Shown here in pieces: positions 15,492 to 25,383 of a stretch of 64,000 nucleotides of DNA (positions within the stretch are counted from its first letter, which is position 1; every line of letters starts with the position of its first letter). This DNA comes from Aquibaculum sediminis. GTDB taxonomy: Bacteria > Pseudomonadota > Alphaproteobacteria > Kiloniellales > DSM-21159. Location: positions 372,001 through 436,000 of the forward strand of contig NZ_JBFCVK010000001.1 in the NCBI RefSeq assembly GCF_040712085.1, given 5' to 3'. A program made the translations under genes and the position numbers. A model generated the notes under the pieces. That model saw only the letters and a list, made by a program, of their open reading frames with translations, ran no database searches and was not told the DNA's origin.

Positions 15492-16658
15492 TCAGCGCAG
15501 TGGCTCAAGGATCGACACGTAGTTGGCGACCGCAGCACCACCCATGTTGAAGATGCCTGCCAGCTTCGGGTCGCGCAGCTGCATCTCCCCGGCGGTGTTG
15601 GTCAACTGCATCGATGCCATAACGTGCATGGACACGCCGGTGGCCCCGATGGGATGGCCCTTGGACTTGAGCCCACCGGAGGGATTGACCGGCAGCTTGC
15701 CGTCCTTGCGCGTCCAGCCTTCCATTGCGGCACGGGCGCCCTGGCCGCGCTCGGTCAGACCCATGGCCTCGTACTCGATCAACTCGGCAATGGTGAAGCA
15801 GTCATGGGTCTCGACGAAGGACAGATCCTCCAGCGAGACGCGGGCCTTGTCGAAGGCCTGTTTCCAGGCAACCTCACAGCCCTCGAACAGCAGGATGTCG
15901 CGCTTGGAGAGCGGCAGATAGTCGTTCACGTGCACCGCGGAACGGAAGGCGATGGCCTTGTGCATGCCCAGCGCGGTGTCCACGTCGGTCAGCACCAGCG
16001 CCGCCGCACCGTCCGACACGAGCGAGCAGTCCGTGCGCTTGAGCGGCCCGGCCACGTAGGGATTCTTGTCGGAAGGGTTGCGGCAGAAGTCGAAGCCCAG
16101 ATCCTTGCGCATCTGCGCCAGGGGGTTCACCGCGCCGTTGTGATGGTTCTTTGCCGCGATCTGTGCCAGGGCATCGGACTGATCGCCATGGCGCTGGAAG
16201 TACTGCGCTGCGATCTGACCGAACACGCCGGCAAAACCGCCCTCGATGTTGCCTTCCTCCTTGATGTAGGAGGCCTTCAGCAGGTTCGCTCCGATCTCCG
16301 GCCCCGGCAGACCGGTCATCTTCTCCACGCCGACCACAAGGACGAAGCGCGCCTGCTTGGCGGCAAGCGTCTTCAGGCCCTGATGAATGGCTGCGGACCC
16401 GGTCGCACAGGCGTTCTCGACCCGGGTGGCCGGCTTGAAACGGAAGGCGTCCGAGGCCTGAAGCACCAGCGAGGCCGGAAAGCCTTGCGGCGAGAAGCCC
16501 TCGCCGAAAGACCCCAGCACGATCTCGTCGATGTCCGAGGGATCGAGGCCGGCATCGGCCACCGCCTGGGTGGCGACCTGAGCGATCAGGGACTCGGAAT
16601 CGTCATTCTCGTGCTTGCCGAAGGGCGTGTGCGCCCAGCCGACGATACAGGCGGTCAT
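15492..16658 (-). CDS. Thiolase family protein (acetyl-CoA acyltransferase)
   Basis: This 388-residue cytoplasmic thiolase has the nucleophilic Cys84 in ENACATGSAA and the second signature near the C-terminus, GGLKSKGHPIGATG with the catalytic His. It also has the catalytic region near SFVETHDCFTIAELIEYEAMG, which contains HDCF in place of the usual acyl-binding loop. The last feature is seen in SCP-x/thiolase-like family members. It may work in beta-oxidation or in degradation of branched or cyclic acyl-CoAs; the substrate is not determinable. The ATG at 16658 follows GAAGGAGGAACC, a strong ribosome-binding site. It diverges from arsR. Confidence 0.87.
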   Translation of the reverse strand: MTACIVGWAHTPFGKHENDDSESLIAQVATQAVADAGLDPSDIDEIVLGSFGEGFSPQGFPASLVLQASDAFRFKPATRVENACATGSAAIHQGLKTLAAKQARFVLVVGVEKMTGLPGPEIGANLLKASYIKEEGNIEGGFAGVFGQIAAQYFQRHGDQSDALAQIAAKNHHNGAVNPLAQMRKDLGFDFCRNPSDKNPYVAGPLKRTDCSLVSDGAAALVLTDVDTALGMHKAIAFRSAVHVNDYLPLSKRDILLFEGCEVAWKQAFDKARVSLEDLSFVETHDCFTIAELIEYEAMGLTERGQGARAAMEGWTRKDGKLPVNPSGGLKSKGHPIGATGVSMHVMASMQLTNTAGEMQLRDPKLAGIFNMGGAAVANYVSILEPLR

Positions 16659-16813
16659 GGTTCCTCCTTCCGCTGCAGCGGCCACGCGCCACCTGCAGCC
16701 CTTTTGAAACGTCGCTCCCTCATATAGCGCCCCGGCCGGTCCCTCGCCAGACACCCGCGGGATTTCGCGGCAATCTCCGTGCTTGAAGCGACGGCGACGT
16801 GGATCTATCGTCC

Positions 16814-16829
16814 ATCGTCGAATAACGAT
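16814..16829. promoter_or_regulatory. Candidate ArsR operator
   Basis: ATCGTCGAATAACGAT is an imperfect palindrome (ATCGT...ACGAT) 13-28 nt upstream of the arsR start, the usual place for ArsR autoregulation. The match is by symmetry only. Confidence 0.4.
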
Positions 16830-16841
16830 TAAGCACTGCCA

Positions 16842-17197
16842 ATGACCCAGTCTGCCTCAACCATATCCCACTCAGAGCCACCAGAGTCCGACCAGGCTTT
16901 GGCCGGGCTGGCCAAGGCACTGGCCCATCCCGCAAGAATACGCATCGTGCGCAAGCTGCTGGCGACGCCCTCATGCATCGGCTGCGATTTCGTAAACGAC
17001 ATCGGACTGGCCCAGTCCACCGTTTCCGAGCATCTGAGGATCCTCAAGGCCGCCGGCGTGGTGGTCGGCGAGATCGAGCGCCCTCGGGTCTGCTACTCGC
17101 TCAACCCCGCCAGCGTAGCGCCCCTGGTAGCTCTGCTTTCCGAGATCAACAACTGCGCTTGCGCTCCCGCTCCCATAGACCAAGGGCCCAGCCAAAC

Positions 17198-17201
<4 letters not shown>
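16842..17201 (+). CDS. arsR: ArsR/SmtB family arsenic-responsive repressor
   Basis: This 119-residue winged-helix repressor has the helix-turn-helix segment NDIGLAQSTVSEHLRILKAAGVV (about residues 52-74). Candidate metalloid-binding cysteines are Cys45 and Cys48 (CIGC) near the recognition region, and Cys105/Cys107 near the C-terminus. This differs from the ELCVC motif of E. coli-type ArsR and is closer to the atypical alphaproteobacterial sites, but which cysteines bind As(III) is inference. Its stop overlaps the acr3 start (ATGA), forming the first gene of arsR-acr3-arsC. Confidence 0.9.
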
Positions 17202-18273
<1,072 letters not shown>

Positions 18274-18277
<4 letters not shown>

Positions 18278-18687
18278 AGCGCATCCTCTTTCTCTGCGTT
18301 GCCAACTCGGCGCGCAGTCAGATGTCCGAAGGGCTGGCGCGGGAGCAATTCCGCGACCGGGCAGAGGTCATGAGTGCCGGCTCTCAACCCGCCACAGTCA
18401 ATCCCTTCGCCATCGAGGCCATGGCGGAGCTCGGCATCGATATCGCCGACCATCGCTCCAAGTCCGTGGACGGCATAGACGTGTCGACGATCGATCTGGT
18501 GATCACCCTGTGCGCCGAGGAGGTCTGTCCGATCCTTCCCGGTTCGGTCCGCCGCCTGCATTGGCCGATTCCCGACCCGGCGGACAAGGACGGTACCCTG
18601 CCTGCAGCGAAGTTGCGTGAACGCTTTCGCTCGGCGCGTGACGAAATCCGTGGCAAACTGGCCAGCCTGGAGCCGCATCTGGACTGA
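18274..18687 (+). CDS. arsC: Thioredoxin-coupled arsenate reductase ArsC
   Basis: This 137-residue cytoplasmic enzyme reduces arsenate to arsenite, the Acr3 substrate. It belongs to the low-molecular-weight phosphatase-like class: the P-loop CX5R is Cys8-VANSA-Arg14. Two further cysteines, Cys80 and Cys85 (LCAEEVC), fit the thioredoxin-dependent redox relay. The Asp of PDPAD is the expected general acid. Its start overlaps the acr3 stop. Length matches the family (about 130-140 residues). Confidence 0.95.
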
Positions 18688-18709
18688 CCAAGCCGAAGGG
18701 AGGAAGGCC

Positions 18710-19195
18710 ATGCTCAAAGGCCTCCATCACGCCGCCTACCGCTGTCGCGATTCGGAGAAGACCCGCGCTTTCTATGAGGACTTTCTCGGTCTGCCCCTGG
18801 TGCACGCCTTCGAGATCGCCCAGACGAAAAGCGGGCGGGAAACCCGGGTGCTGCACAGCTTCTACCGCATGGACGACGGCTCACACATTGCCTTCTTCGA
18901 GGCACCGGACATGCCCTTCGACTTCAAGGCGCAGCACGACTTCGATCTGCACATCGCGCTGCAGGTGGAGCCGCCGGTTCTGGAGCGCATGCTGGAGAAG
19001 GGCCGCACCGCCGGCATCGAGACACGCGGACCGTCCGATCACGGCTTCATCCACTCGATCTACTTTCGCGACCCCAATGGTTATGTCGTGGAGTTGACGG
19101 CGCTCACAGGCGAAGCGGCTCCGCCGGAAGATGCCCACGCGGTGCTCTCATCCTGGCAGAAGAGCAAGTCGCATGCCGGGGCAGAAGCTCAATGA
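18710..19195 (+). CDS. VOC family (glyoxalase/dioxygenase-like) protein
   Basis: This 161-residue protein has the vicinal oxygen chelate fold pattern: GLHHAAYRCRDSEKTRAFYEDFLGL at the start, a central HIAFFE strand, and a second module ending FIHSIYFRDPNGYVVELTAL. The metal ligands expected are His6 or His7 and the late Glu. It lies 22 nt downstream of arsC with a GGGAGGAAGGCC ribosome-binding site, so it is likely in the ars transcript. It has a single Cys and lacks the vicinal Cys pair of the organoarsenical lyase ArsI, so I do not call it ArsI. The substrate is unknown. Confidence 0.83.
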   Translation: MLKGLHHAAYRCRDSEKTRAFYEDFLGLPLVHAFEIAQTKSGRETRVLHSFYRMDDGSHIAFFEAPDMPFDFKAQHDFDLHIALQVEPPVLERMLEKGRTAGIETRGPSDHGFIHSIYFRDPNGYVVELTALTGEAAPPEDAHAVLSSWQKSKSHAGAEAQ

Positions 19196-19806
19196 GCCCA
19201 AGCGACGCCCGCCACGCCCCGGCAACGGCTCGCAACCAGGAGCCCATTCGCAAGGTTCTCGAAGAAGTCCTGCCCGCCGCGGGCCTGGTGCTGGAGATTG
19301 CCGCGGGCACCGGCGAACATGCTATCGCCTTTGCGGCCGCCTTCCCCCAACTGCACTGGCAGCCGAGCGACCCCGATCCGGCGGCGCGACGCTCCATCGC
19401 TGCTCATGCGGCGCAGGCAAATCTGCCCAACCTGCGCCCTCCCCTAAAGATCGACGTGAGCCTGCCGGACTGGCATCGAGCCCTCGCGGAAAAGCCAGCG
19501 GCCATCCTGACGGTGAACATGGTCCACATCTCCCCCTGGGAGGCCACGCTCGGCCTGCTCCACGGCGCCGGCGAAACTTTGCCGCCCGACGGGCCCTTGA
19601 TCCTCTACGGTCCCTACCGCCGAAAGGGCCATGCGACCGCACCCAGCAACGAGGCCTTCGACGAAAGCCTGCGCTCCCGCGACCCGCGGTGGGGATTGCG
19701 TCTGCTGGAAGAGGTCACGCAACAGGCCGAAGCCGAGGGCCTTGCGCTGGAGCGTGTGGTGGAGATGCCCGCGAATAACCTCACGGTCGTCTATCGGCGG
19801 CGTTGA
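19192..19806 (+). CDS. DUF938 family SAM-dependent methyltransferase-like protein
   Basis: This 204-residue protein starts with the DUF938 signature (ARNQEPIRKVLEEVLP) and has motif I VLEIAAGTGEHAIAFA. NMVHISPWEAT and LYGPYRRKG are strongly conserved in that family. The activity and substrate are unknown. It overlaps the VOC gene by 4 nt (ATGA). It contains no Cys, which argues against an ArsM-type arsenite methyltransferase despite the arsenic context. Confidence 0.88.
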   Translation: MSPSDARHAPATARNQEPIRKVLEEVLPAAGLVLEIAAGTGEHAIAFAAAFPQLHWQPSDPDPAARRSIAAHAAQANLPNLRPPLKIDVSLPDWHRALAEKPAAILTVNMVHISPWEATLGLLHGAGETLPPDGPLILYGPYRRKGHATAPSNEAFDESLRSRDPRWGLRLLEEVTQQAEAEGLALERVVEMPANNLTVVYRRR

Positions 19807-19850
19807 GGTTCGCGATCCGGCCAGACCCGATCGTCTCTGCTTGTTCGATG

Positions 19851-19913
19851 TAGACCGGATTCACGCATTTGATCTGAACCCGGGATGGTTCAGATCAAAT
19901 GCGATCCGGCCTA
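19851..19913. repeat. Dispersed palindromic repeat, copy A (long hairpin)
   Basis: The arms pair almost perfectly over about 27 nt around a CGGGAT loop. The left arm runs 19851-19880 and the right arm 19887-19913; the left arm carries 3 extra bases near 19861. The inner 16 nt (GCATTTGATCTGAACC) are identical in both arms. The minus-strand end TAGGCCGGATC supplies the TAG stop codon of mgtE. A related copy with the same layout lies at 45889-45941. It may stop transcription between the convergent DUF938 and mgtE genes. Confidence 0.85.
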
Positions 19914-21329
19914 AGTGAGCGGCATCTCAAGCAGGAGCGTGGCCATACCGAAGTAGAGTGCCACGCCAACGGCATCACACAGCGACGTTACCAGGGGGGC
20001 CGAGGCGGTGGCCGGATCGACGCTCAAGCGATTGAGCAGGAAGGGCAGCGACAGGCCGATCAGGCTGCCGATCAGCACGATCAGGACCATGGTTGCCGAC
20101 ACCACCAGCGCAAGTTCCGGTCCGCCACGCAGCAGGCCGATGCCCGACACGGCCAACGCCATGGTCAAGCCAAGCAGCCCCGCCACCAAGAGTTCACGCC
20201 CCAGCATTCTGGACCAATCGCGCAGCACCACTTCCCGGGTTGCCAGGCCCCGTACCACGAGCGTTGCTGCCTGGGATCCGGCATTGCCACCGCTTCCCAC
20301 CAAGAGCGGCAGAAAGAAGACGAGCCCGATATGGGCGGCGATGGTTGCCTCGAAGAAGGCAATGCCCGCGCCCGAAAGCAGATTGCCGAAGATCAGCACC
20401 ACAAGCCAGACGATCCGGCGGCGGTAGAGCAGTCCGATTCCGGCCTCGCGCACGGAGGTGGTGATGCGCCCCAGGGAGCCCACCTTGTGCATGTCCTCGG
20501 TCGCCTCCTGGTGGACTACGTCCACCGCGTCATCGTGGGTGACGATGCCCACCAGGCGTCCTGCGTCATCCACCACGGGCAAGGCGATGAGATCGTAGCG
20601 CGCGATCTGCCGCGCCACCTCTTCCTGGTCGTCGTTTACATGCGCGCGTTTGGGATTGCGCTCCATGAGGTCGGCAATCGTGGACTGAGGCGCCGCCAGA
20701 ATCAGGGTCTGTAGGCGCAAGGAGCCGATCAACCGCCGCTGCTCGTCGACGACGTAGGTGCGATAGATCGTCTCCTTGTCCGGCGCTTCGTGGCGTAGTC
20801 GCTCCAGGGCTTGGCGCGCCGTCAGGTGCGGGGCGAGCACCGCGTACTCCGAGGTCATCAACGCGCCCGCGGTTTCCTCGGCATAGCCCGCCAGGCGGCG
20901 GATGTCCTCGCGTTTGGCTTGCGCCAGCGCAGGAAGCAAGGTTTCGCGCAGCTTCTCCGGCAAGTGCTTGAAGAAGTCAGCGCGCCGATCAGCCTTGAGG
21001 TCGGAGATGAGGCCGACCAGAACCGGTCGCGGCAGTTCCTGGGACAGGAGGCGCTGACGCCGTCCACTGAGCTGCGAGAAGGTCTCGGCCCGCTTCGCCG
21101 GATCCAGGCGCAGCAGCAGATCGGCTGCCTCGCTTGGCTCCAGGCGCTTGATCAGGAGAGCGATATCCGCCGGATGCTCTTCTTGCAGGAATCCTTCCAG
21201 CAGCGCCGTCTCCCCCTGGCGCAGAGCCTCCTTCACAGCCTGCACGACACGAACGATGTGGCGATGTCCGCCCTTGCGCGCGGAGGCCAGAATCTCCGGG
21301 TCGGTCAGGACCTCAACGCCCATCGTCAT
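19911..21329 (-). CDS. mgtE: MgtE family magnesium transporter
   Basis: MgtE is a dimeric Mg2+ channel of the inner membrane gated by intracellular Mg2+. The 472-residue protein shows an N-terminal MgtE_N helical domain (about 30-130, with EEHPADIALLIKRLEP). Two CBS domains follow (about 135-255, with GALMTSEY and VGIVTHDDAVDV), then the connecting helix and five membrane segments from about 285. These include LLVGSGGNAGSQAATLVVRGLA, the family pore signature. GGGAGGAAG precedes the ATG at 21329; a second in-frame ATG lies two codons later. Its stop codon is contributed by a palindromic repeat arm. Confidence 0.95.
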   Translation of the reverse strand: MTMGVEVLTDPEILASARKGGHRHIVRVVQAVKEALRQGETALLEGFLQEEHPADIALLIKRLEPSEAADLLLRLDPAKRAETFSQLSGRRQRLLSQELPRPVLVGLISDLKADRRADFFKHLPEKLRETLLPALAQAKREDIRRLAGYAEETAGALMTSEYAVLAPHLTARQALERLRHEAPDKETIYRTYVVDEQRRLIGSLRLQTLILAAPQSTIADLMERNPKRAHVNDDQEEVARQIARYDLIALPVVDDAGRLVGIVTHDDAVDVVHQEATEDMHKVGSLGRITTSVREAGIGLLYRRRIVWLVVLIFGNLLSGAGIAFFEATIAAHIGLVFFLPLLVGSGGNAGSQAATLVVRGLATREVVLRDWSRMLGRELLVAGLLGLTMALAVSGIGLLRGGPELALVVSATMVLIVLIGSLIGLSLPFLLNRLSVDPATASAPLVTSLCDAVGVALYFGMATLLLEMPLT

Positions 21330-21378
21330 CTTCCTCCCTGAACGGAGCCAACGACGCTGCGCAGGGCAAGCTGTGGTG

Positions 21379-22842
21379 CTAGTCGTTGGCGTAGGGGTTG
21401 CGCGACTTCTTCAGATGCAGCCGGATCGGCGTACCGGGCATATCGAAATCCTCGCGCAGGGCATTCTCCAGATATCGCAGATAGGCGCCGGGCAGATCTT
21501 CAGGGTGGGAGCAGGAGAGCGCAAAGGTCGGCGGCCTGCTGCGCGCCTGGGTGATGTACTTCAGGCGAATGCGCCGCCCGCCCGGCGCCGGCGGCGGGTG
21601 CGCCGCAACCACCTGCTGCAGCCAACGGTTCAGCATTCCGGTCGAGAGACGCTTGTTCCAGATGGCATAGATATCGAAGACCGCCTTGAGCAGCCGGTCG
21701 GTACCCCGGCCCTGCAGGGCGGAGATCGTCACCACGGGGATGCCGCGGGTCTGGGGGAAGGAGCGCAGCAGGCGATCCTCCACCGCACGCAAGGCCATGG
21801 CCCGGTCGTCCACCGCATCCCACTTGTTCAGCGCAATGACCAGAGCGCGCCCCTCCTCCACCACCTGGCGGGCGATGGTGAGGTCCTGCTTCTCCATGCC
21901 CTGTGCCGCATCGAGCAGCAGCACCACGACCTGCGCGAAATCGATGGCGTGCTTGGTCTCCGCAGCCGAAAGGCGCTCGACCCGGTCATCGACGCGCGCG
22001 CGGCGACGCAGCCCTGCGGTGTCGATCAGGCGCAGCTGTTTCTCACCGTAGCGCCAGTCGATTTCGATGGCATCGCGGGTGATTCCCGCTTCCGGGCCGG
22101 TGAGCAGTCGCTCCTCGCCGATCAGGCTGTTGACCAGTGTCGATTTGCCCACATTGGGGCGTCCCACGACCGCCAGCTGCAGGGGACCTCTGTCCTCCTC
22201 GGCCTCCGGCAGAATGTCGTCTTCGGCGGAAAGCTCTTCGCCATCCCCGAGCTCATCCGCGTCCTGGTCCTCAGCCTCGGCCTCATCTTCAGGAACGGCC
22301 GGTGCGATAAGCGGTGCAAGGAATTCATAGAGCTCGTCGAGGCCCAGCCCATGCTCTGCCGAGAGCGCTATGGGCTCGCCGAGACCCAGGGCATAGGCCT
22401 CGAGCCGTCCAGTCTCACCGGACTTGCCTTCGCTCTTGTTTGCGGCCAGCAGCACAGGCTTGTGCGCCCGGCGCAGTTGATCAGCGAAGTGCGAGTCCAG
22501 AGGGGTCACCCCAGCCCGGGCGTCAATCATCATCAGGATGGCATCAGCCTGCTCGACGGCCTTTTCCGTCTGGCGCCGCATACGGGCTTCCAGGCTGTCG
22601 TCGGTCACGTCCTCCAGGCCCGCGGTGTCGACCACGGTGAAATGGAGATCGAACAGGCGCCCTTGCCCCTCGCGTCGGTCACGGGTCACGCCCGGGCGGT
22701 CATCCACGAGCGCCGCACGGCGGCCTACCAGGCGATTGAAGAGCGTGGACTTACCCACGTTGGGCCGACCCACCAGGGCCAGGGTAAAGGCGGCGGGCGC
22801 CTCTTCCCTCGATCGTGTCGATGCCTTGCGTCCCCGGGTCAC
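21379..22842 (-). CDS. der: Ribosome biogenesis GTPase Der (EngA)
   Basis: Der is a double-GTPase that assists 50S ribosomal subunit assembly. The 487-residue protein has two G domains, each with P-loop GRPNVGKST (near residues 25 and 232) and their DTAGL and NKxD motifs (NKSEGK in the first, NKWD in the second). A C-terminal KH-like domain ends in a basic tail (RLHLKKSRNPYAND). An acidic insertion (EDEAEAEDQDADELGDGEE) lies between the G domains. It overlaps bamB by 4 nt and is the last gene of yfgM-bamB-der. Confidence 0.97.
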   Translation of the reverse strand: MTRGRKASTRSREEAPAAFTLALVGRPNVGKSTLFNRLVGRRAALVDDRPGVTRDRREGQGRLFDLHFTVVDTAGLEDVTDDSLEARMRRQTEKAVEQADAILMMIDARAGVTPLDSHFADQLRRAHKPVLLAANKSEGKSGETGRLEAYALGLGEPIALSAEHGLGLDELYEFLAPLIAPAVPEDEAEAEDQDADELGDGEELSAEDDILPEAEEDRGPLQLAVVGRPNVGKSTLVNSLIGEERLLTGPEAGITRDAIEIDWRYGEKQLRLIDTAGLRRRARVDDRVERLSAAETKHAIDFAQVVVLLLDAAQGMEKQDLTIARQVVEEGRALVIALNKWDAVDDRAMALRAVEDRLLRSFPQTRGIPVVTISALQGRGTDRLLKAVFDIYAIWNKRLSTGMLNRWLQQVVAAHPPPAPGGRRIRLKYITQARSRPPTFALSCSHPEDLPGAYLRYLENALREDFDMPGTPIRLHLKKSRNPYAND

Positions 22843-24176
22843 CGGAGGGCCAGAAGCTGACCGGCGTCGGTGAGCAACAGCAGTGTGCCGTCCGCAACAA
22901 CCGGCTGGATGGTGACCGGGCCGGGAAGCGACTGGCTGGCCAGAACCGTCCCGTCCTCAGGCGAGGCAAAGACCAGATGACCCCGGTTGTTGGTCAGCAC
23001 AAGGCGCCCGCCGGCCAGAACGGGGCCGCTCCAGACGATGGGGTCGGTTCGGTCCTCGGGGTCGGCATAGCGCTCAAACTGCTGCACCCAGCGCACGCTG
23101 CCGTCGTTGCGGCGCAAGGCGACCAGTTGGGCATCGTTGGTAACCAGGAAGACCGTGTTGCCCGAAACCCATGGGGTCTGCGTGCTGCCGATGGAGGCCT
23201 CCCAGACCGGCATCCCGCTGCGCTGATCCACCGCCAGCATGAGGTCGGAGTTGGACACGGCCACCACTAGGCCCTCGTCCATCACGGGATGACCACGCAC
23301 CTGAGCGATATTGGCACTCTGCTCGAGCCGCCGCACGCCCGCCAGGGAATCCTCCCAGAGCACCCGGCCATTGTCAGTCAAGAGCGCCACGATCTCACCG
23401 GATGAGAAGGCCGCCACGACGGTGTCCCCGGCCACGGCAGGACTGGCACCGCCAAGCAGGCTGGCAATCTCTTCCAGTCCGGTATGGTTCCAGAGTCGTT
23501 CTCCCGTTTCGGCATCCACGGCGTGCAGCACGTTCTCCGTGGTGCTGGCATAGACTCGGCCGTCAGAAAAAGTCGGGCCTGCGCGCAACGGAGCGCCCAG
23601 CGACGCTTCCCACAGGATCTCACCGCTGCCGGCGTTCAACGCAAAGAGGCTGCCAAAGCCGGTGGTGACGTAAACGCGCCCTTCCCCACTGCTGACACCG
23701 CCGCCGAAGTACTCTTCGCGGCTGCTCCGCTCGCTGCCCAGGTTCTGGCGCCAGGCCCGACGACCGCTGCTGAGATCATATGCGCTAACCTGCCGCCGGG
23801 CATCGAGCGTGAAGACGCGGCCATCGCGAACCACGGGCTGCGCCAGGAGCCTGCGATTGCTGCTGCTGCCCTCCCCCACACTGGCGCGCCAGGCAATTCG
23901 CGGGCTGGAGGAAAGCTCCAGGTGCCGGAATGCGTGGGCGGAATCGCCACCGGGCTGCGGCCAGTTCGTGTTGCGGAAGGCCACAGGCAGACTCACCCGT
24001 TCGGCCGCTGCGCCGGCATCGGCTTGAAGACCGCGCTCTCCCATGAGCACAGCAACGCGCTCGCCAGGAAGTGGCGGATCGTCCGCCGCTCCGAACCAAC
24101 CGCCAACCGTGTCGCAGCCGGATAAAACCGTCATGCCGGCCAAGGCCAAACCTGCAAGCAGCAAACGCATGCGCAT
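22839..24176 (-). CDS. bamB: Outer membrane assembly lipoprotein BamB
   Basis: BamB is a periplasm-facing lipoprotein of the BAM complex, which inserts outer-membrane beta-barrels. The 445-residue protein has a lipoprotein signal peptide with lipobox LSGC (Cys about residue 21). It continues into repeated PQQ-like beta-propeller blades with the typical A.xxxG..lW motif (GRRAWRQNLG, SGEILWEASLG, TGERLWNHTG, NGRVLWEDSLAG). It lies between yfgM and der, the usual order. The giant autotransporter in this same window would depend on the BAM machinery. Confidence 0.94.
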   Translation of the reverse strand: MRMRLLLAGLALAGMTVLSGCDTVGGWFGAADDPPLPGERVAVLMGERGLQADAGAAAERVSLPVAFRNTNWPQPGGDSAHAFRHLELSSSPRIAWRASVGEGSSSNRRLLAQPVVRDGRVFTLDARRQVSAYDLSSGRRAWRQNLGSERSSREEYFGGGVSSGEGRVYVTTGFGSLFALNAGSGEILWEASLGAPLRAGPTFSDGRVYASTTENVLHAVDAETGERLWNHTGLEEIASLLGGASPAVAGDTVVAAFSSGEIVALLTDNGRVLWEDSLAGVRRLEQSANIAQVRGHPVMDEGLVVAVSNSDLMLAVDQRSGMPVWEASIGSTQTPWVSGNTVFLVTNDAQLVALRRNDGSVRWVQQFERYADPEDRTDPIVWSGPVLAGGRLVLTNNRGHLVFASPEDGTVLASQSLPGPVTIQPVVADGTLLLLTDAGQLLALR

Positions 24177-24181
24177 AAGTG

Positions 24182-24823
24182 TTACTCGGCTAATGTTGCA
24201 GCAAGTTCGCCAGCGCGCTGACGCACGCCCGGCGGTGTCTCGACGTCCGCCAGCAGCACGTCCAACCGCTGGCGCGCGGTTTCCCGCTCGCCTTGAGCCA
24301 GAGCGGCTGCGGCAGACAGCTCCACCGCAAGCGAGCGATAGGGCCGGCCGGGCTCGCTCAGCGGCTCCAGCATGATCTCGGCTTCGCTCGCCTCACCCGC
24401 ATCGAGGCGATAGCGCGCCGCCGCCAGAACCGCCGCATCGCGGAAGGTCTGCTCGGCGCTGCTTTCGGCGATGCGGCCCCAGTACTCAAGCGCCAGGTCG
24501 CCGTTGCCGGCTTCGGCCGCCAGCCGCGCCACCTCGAAGGAGGCGAGCAGTGCGTATCCTCCAGCGTCGGGGTCGGCGAGTTCGACAAAGGCTTCCGCGG
24601 CTTCCTGCTGCTCGCCCGCGGCAAGTTGCGCTTCGGCCGCGCCATATGCTTCGGCAGCCTGTGTGCGCTGATGCTGCACATAGGCCGTCCAGCCCTGGTA
24701 ACCGGCGACGCCCAGCACCACCGCCAGAACGACGACGATGATCAGAACGCGGTACTTCTTCCACAGTGCGAGCAGTTGGTCGCGGCGGACCTCTTCCTCG
24801 ACTTCCTTGAAAATATCGCTCAC
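24182..24823 (-). CDS. YfgM-like membrane-anchored TPR protein
   Basis: This 213-residue protein has a cytoplasmic charged N-terminus (KEVEEEVRRDQLLALWKKYR) and one transmembrane segment (about residues 27-45, VLIIVVVLAVVLGVAGYQGW). Helical repeats of the TPR_21 type with many Ala follow. This is the layout of YfgM, an ancillary partner of SecYEG and periplasmic chaperones. The position directly before bamB and der matches the conserved gene order. The ATG at 24823 follows a GGCATTT region without a strong ribosome-binding site. Confidence 0.85.
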   Translation of the reverse strand: MSDIFKEVEEEVRRDQLLALWKKYRVLIIVVVLAVVLGVAGYQGWTAYVQHQRTQAAEAYGAAEAQLAAGEQQEAAEAFVELADPDAGGYALLASFEVARLAAEAGNGDLALEYWGRIAESSAEQTFRDAAVLAAARYRLDAGEASEAEIMLEPLSEPGRPYRSLAVELSAAAALAQGERETARQRLDVLLADVETPPGVRQRAGELAATLAE

Positions 24824-24998
24824 GAAATGCCTCTAGGCTGCTGCGCCGCCCCACTTTGGCCGCTTGGCTTTGGCGGGTAGCATAGCCCGAACCGCCGCTC
24901 AAGGTAAGGCATGGTGCCCTGGACCTGCCAAGTGATTTGGGCAAGACTGTTTTTCGACGGAATCACACGACCGAATGAACGGCTGAGGAGGCTGACGG

Positions 24999-25346
24999 AT
25001 GGTGGGGGTGGTCCAGCTCGAGGAGTACCGCGCGGGGCATCGCAAAGGCCAAGGCGTCGTCTACTTCCACAGACAGGAGCTCGATCAACTCCTCGCAGTC
25101 TACAGCCGTCGGGTGGCCAAGGGCGAATGGCGCGACTATGCGCTCGATCATCAAGTGGGCTGCGCCATTTTCTCAGTGTTCCGCCACTCCTTCGACCGCC
25201 CGCTTTTCTCGGTGGTCAAGCGTGTCAGGCCGGGCAACAGGGGCACGGAGTACCTGCTGCTCTCGGGACCGCGCCAACTGGACAGCAACAAAAACCTGCC
25301 GAGCCTGCTGAAAGGGATCGAGAAGAAGCTGCGGGTGGTCTCGTAA
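24999..25346 (+). CDS. DUF2794 family protein
   Basis: This 115-residue soluble protein matches the alphaproteobacterial DUF2794 family: YFHRQELDQLLAVYSRRVA, WRDYALDHQVGCAIFSVFRH and a basic C-terminus (LPSLLKGIEKKLRVV). Function is unknown. The start at 24999 is an ATG after GCTGAGGAGGCTGACGG, a strong ribosome-binding site. It is a lone plus-strand gene between yfgM and the DUF192 gene. The 175-bp upstream gap has no other feature I can support. Confidence 0.88.
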   Translation: MVGVVQLEEYRAGHRKGQGVVYFHRQELDQLLAVYSRRVAKGEWRDYALDHQVGCAIFSVFRHSFDRPLFSVVKRVRPGNRGTEYLLLSGPRQLDSNKNLPSLLKGIEKKLRVVS

Positions 25347-25383
25347 CAGCGAGTCCCCAAGACCAACGTCGGCAGCCCTTCCC

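Noticed and set aside
18710..19195. VOC protein next to arsC as an ArsI C-As lyase
   Set aside because: ArsI needs a vicinal Cys pair for trivalent organoarsenic; this protein has only one Cys.
19192..19806. DUF938 protein as an ArsM arsenite methyltransferase
   Set aside because: ArsM uses several conserved Cys residues; this protein has none, and its motifs fit DUF938.
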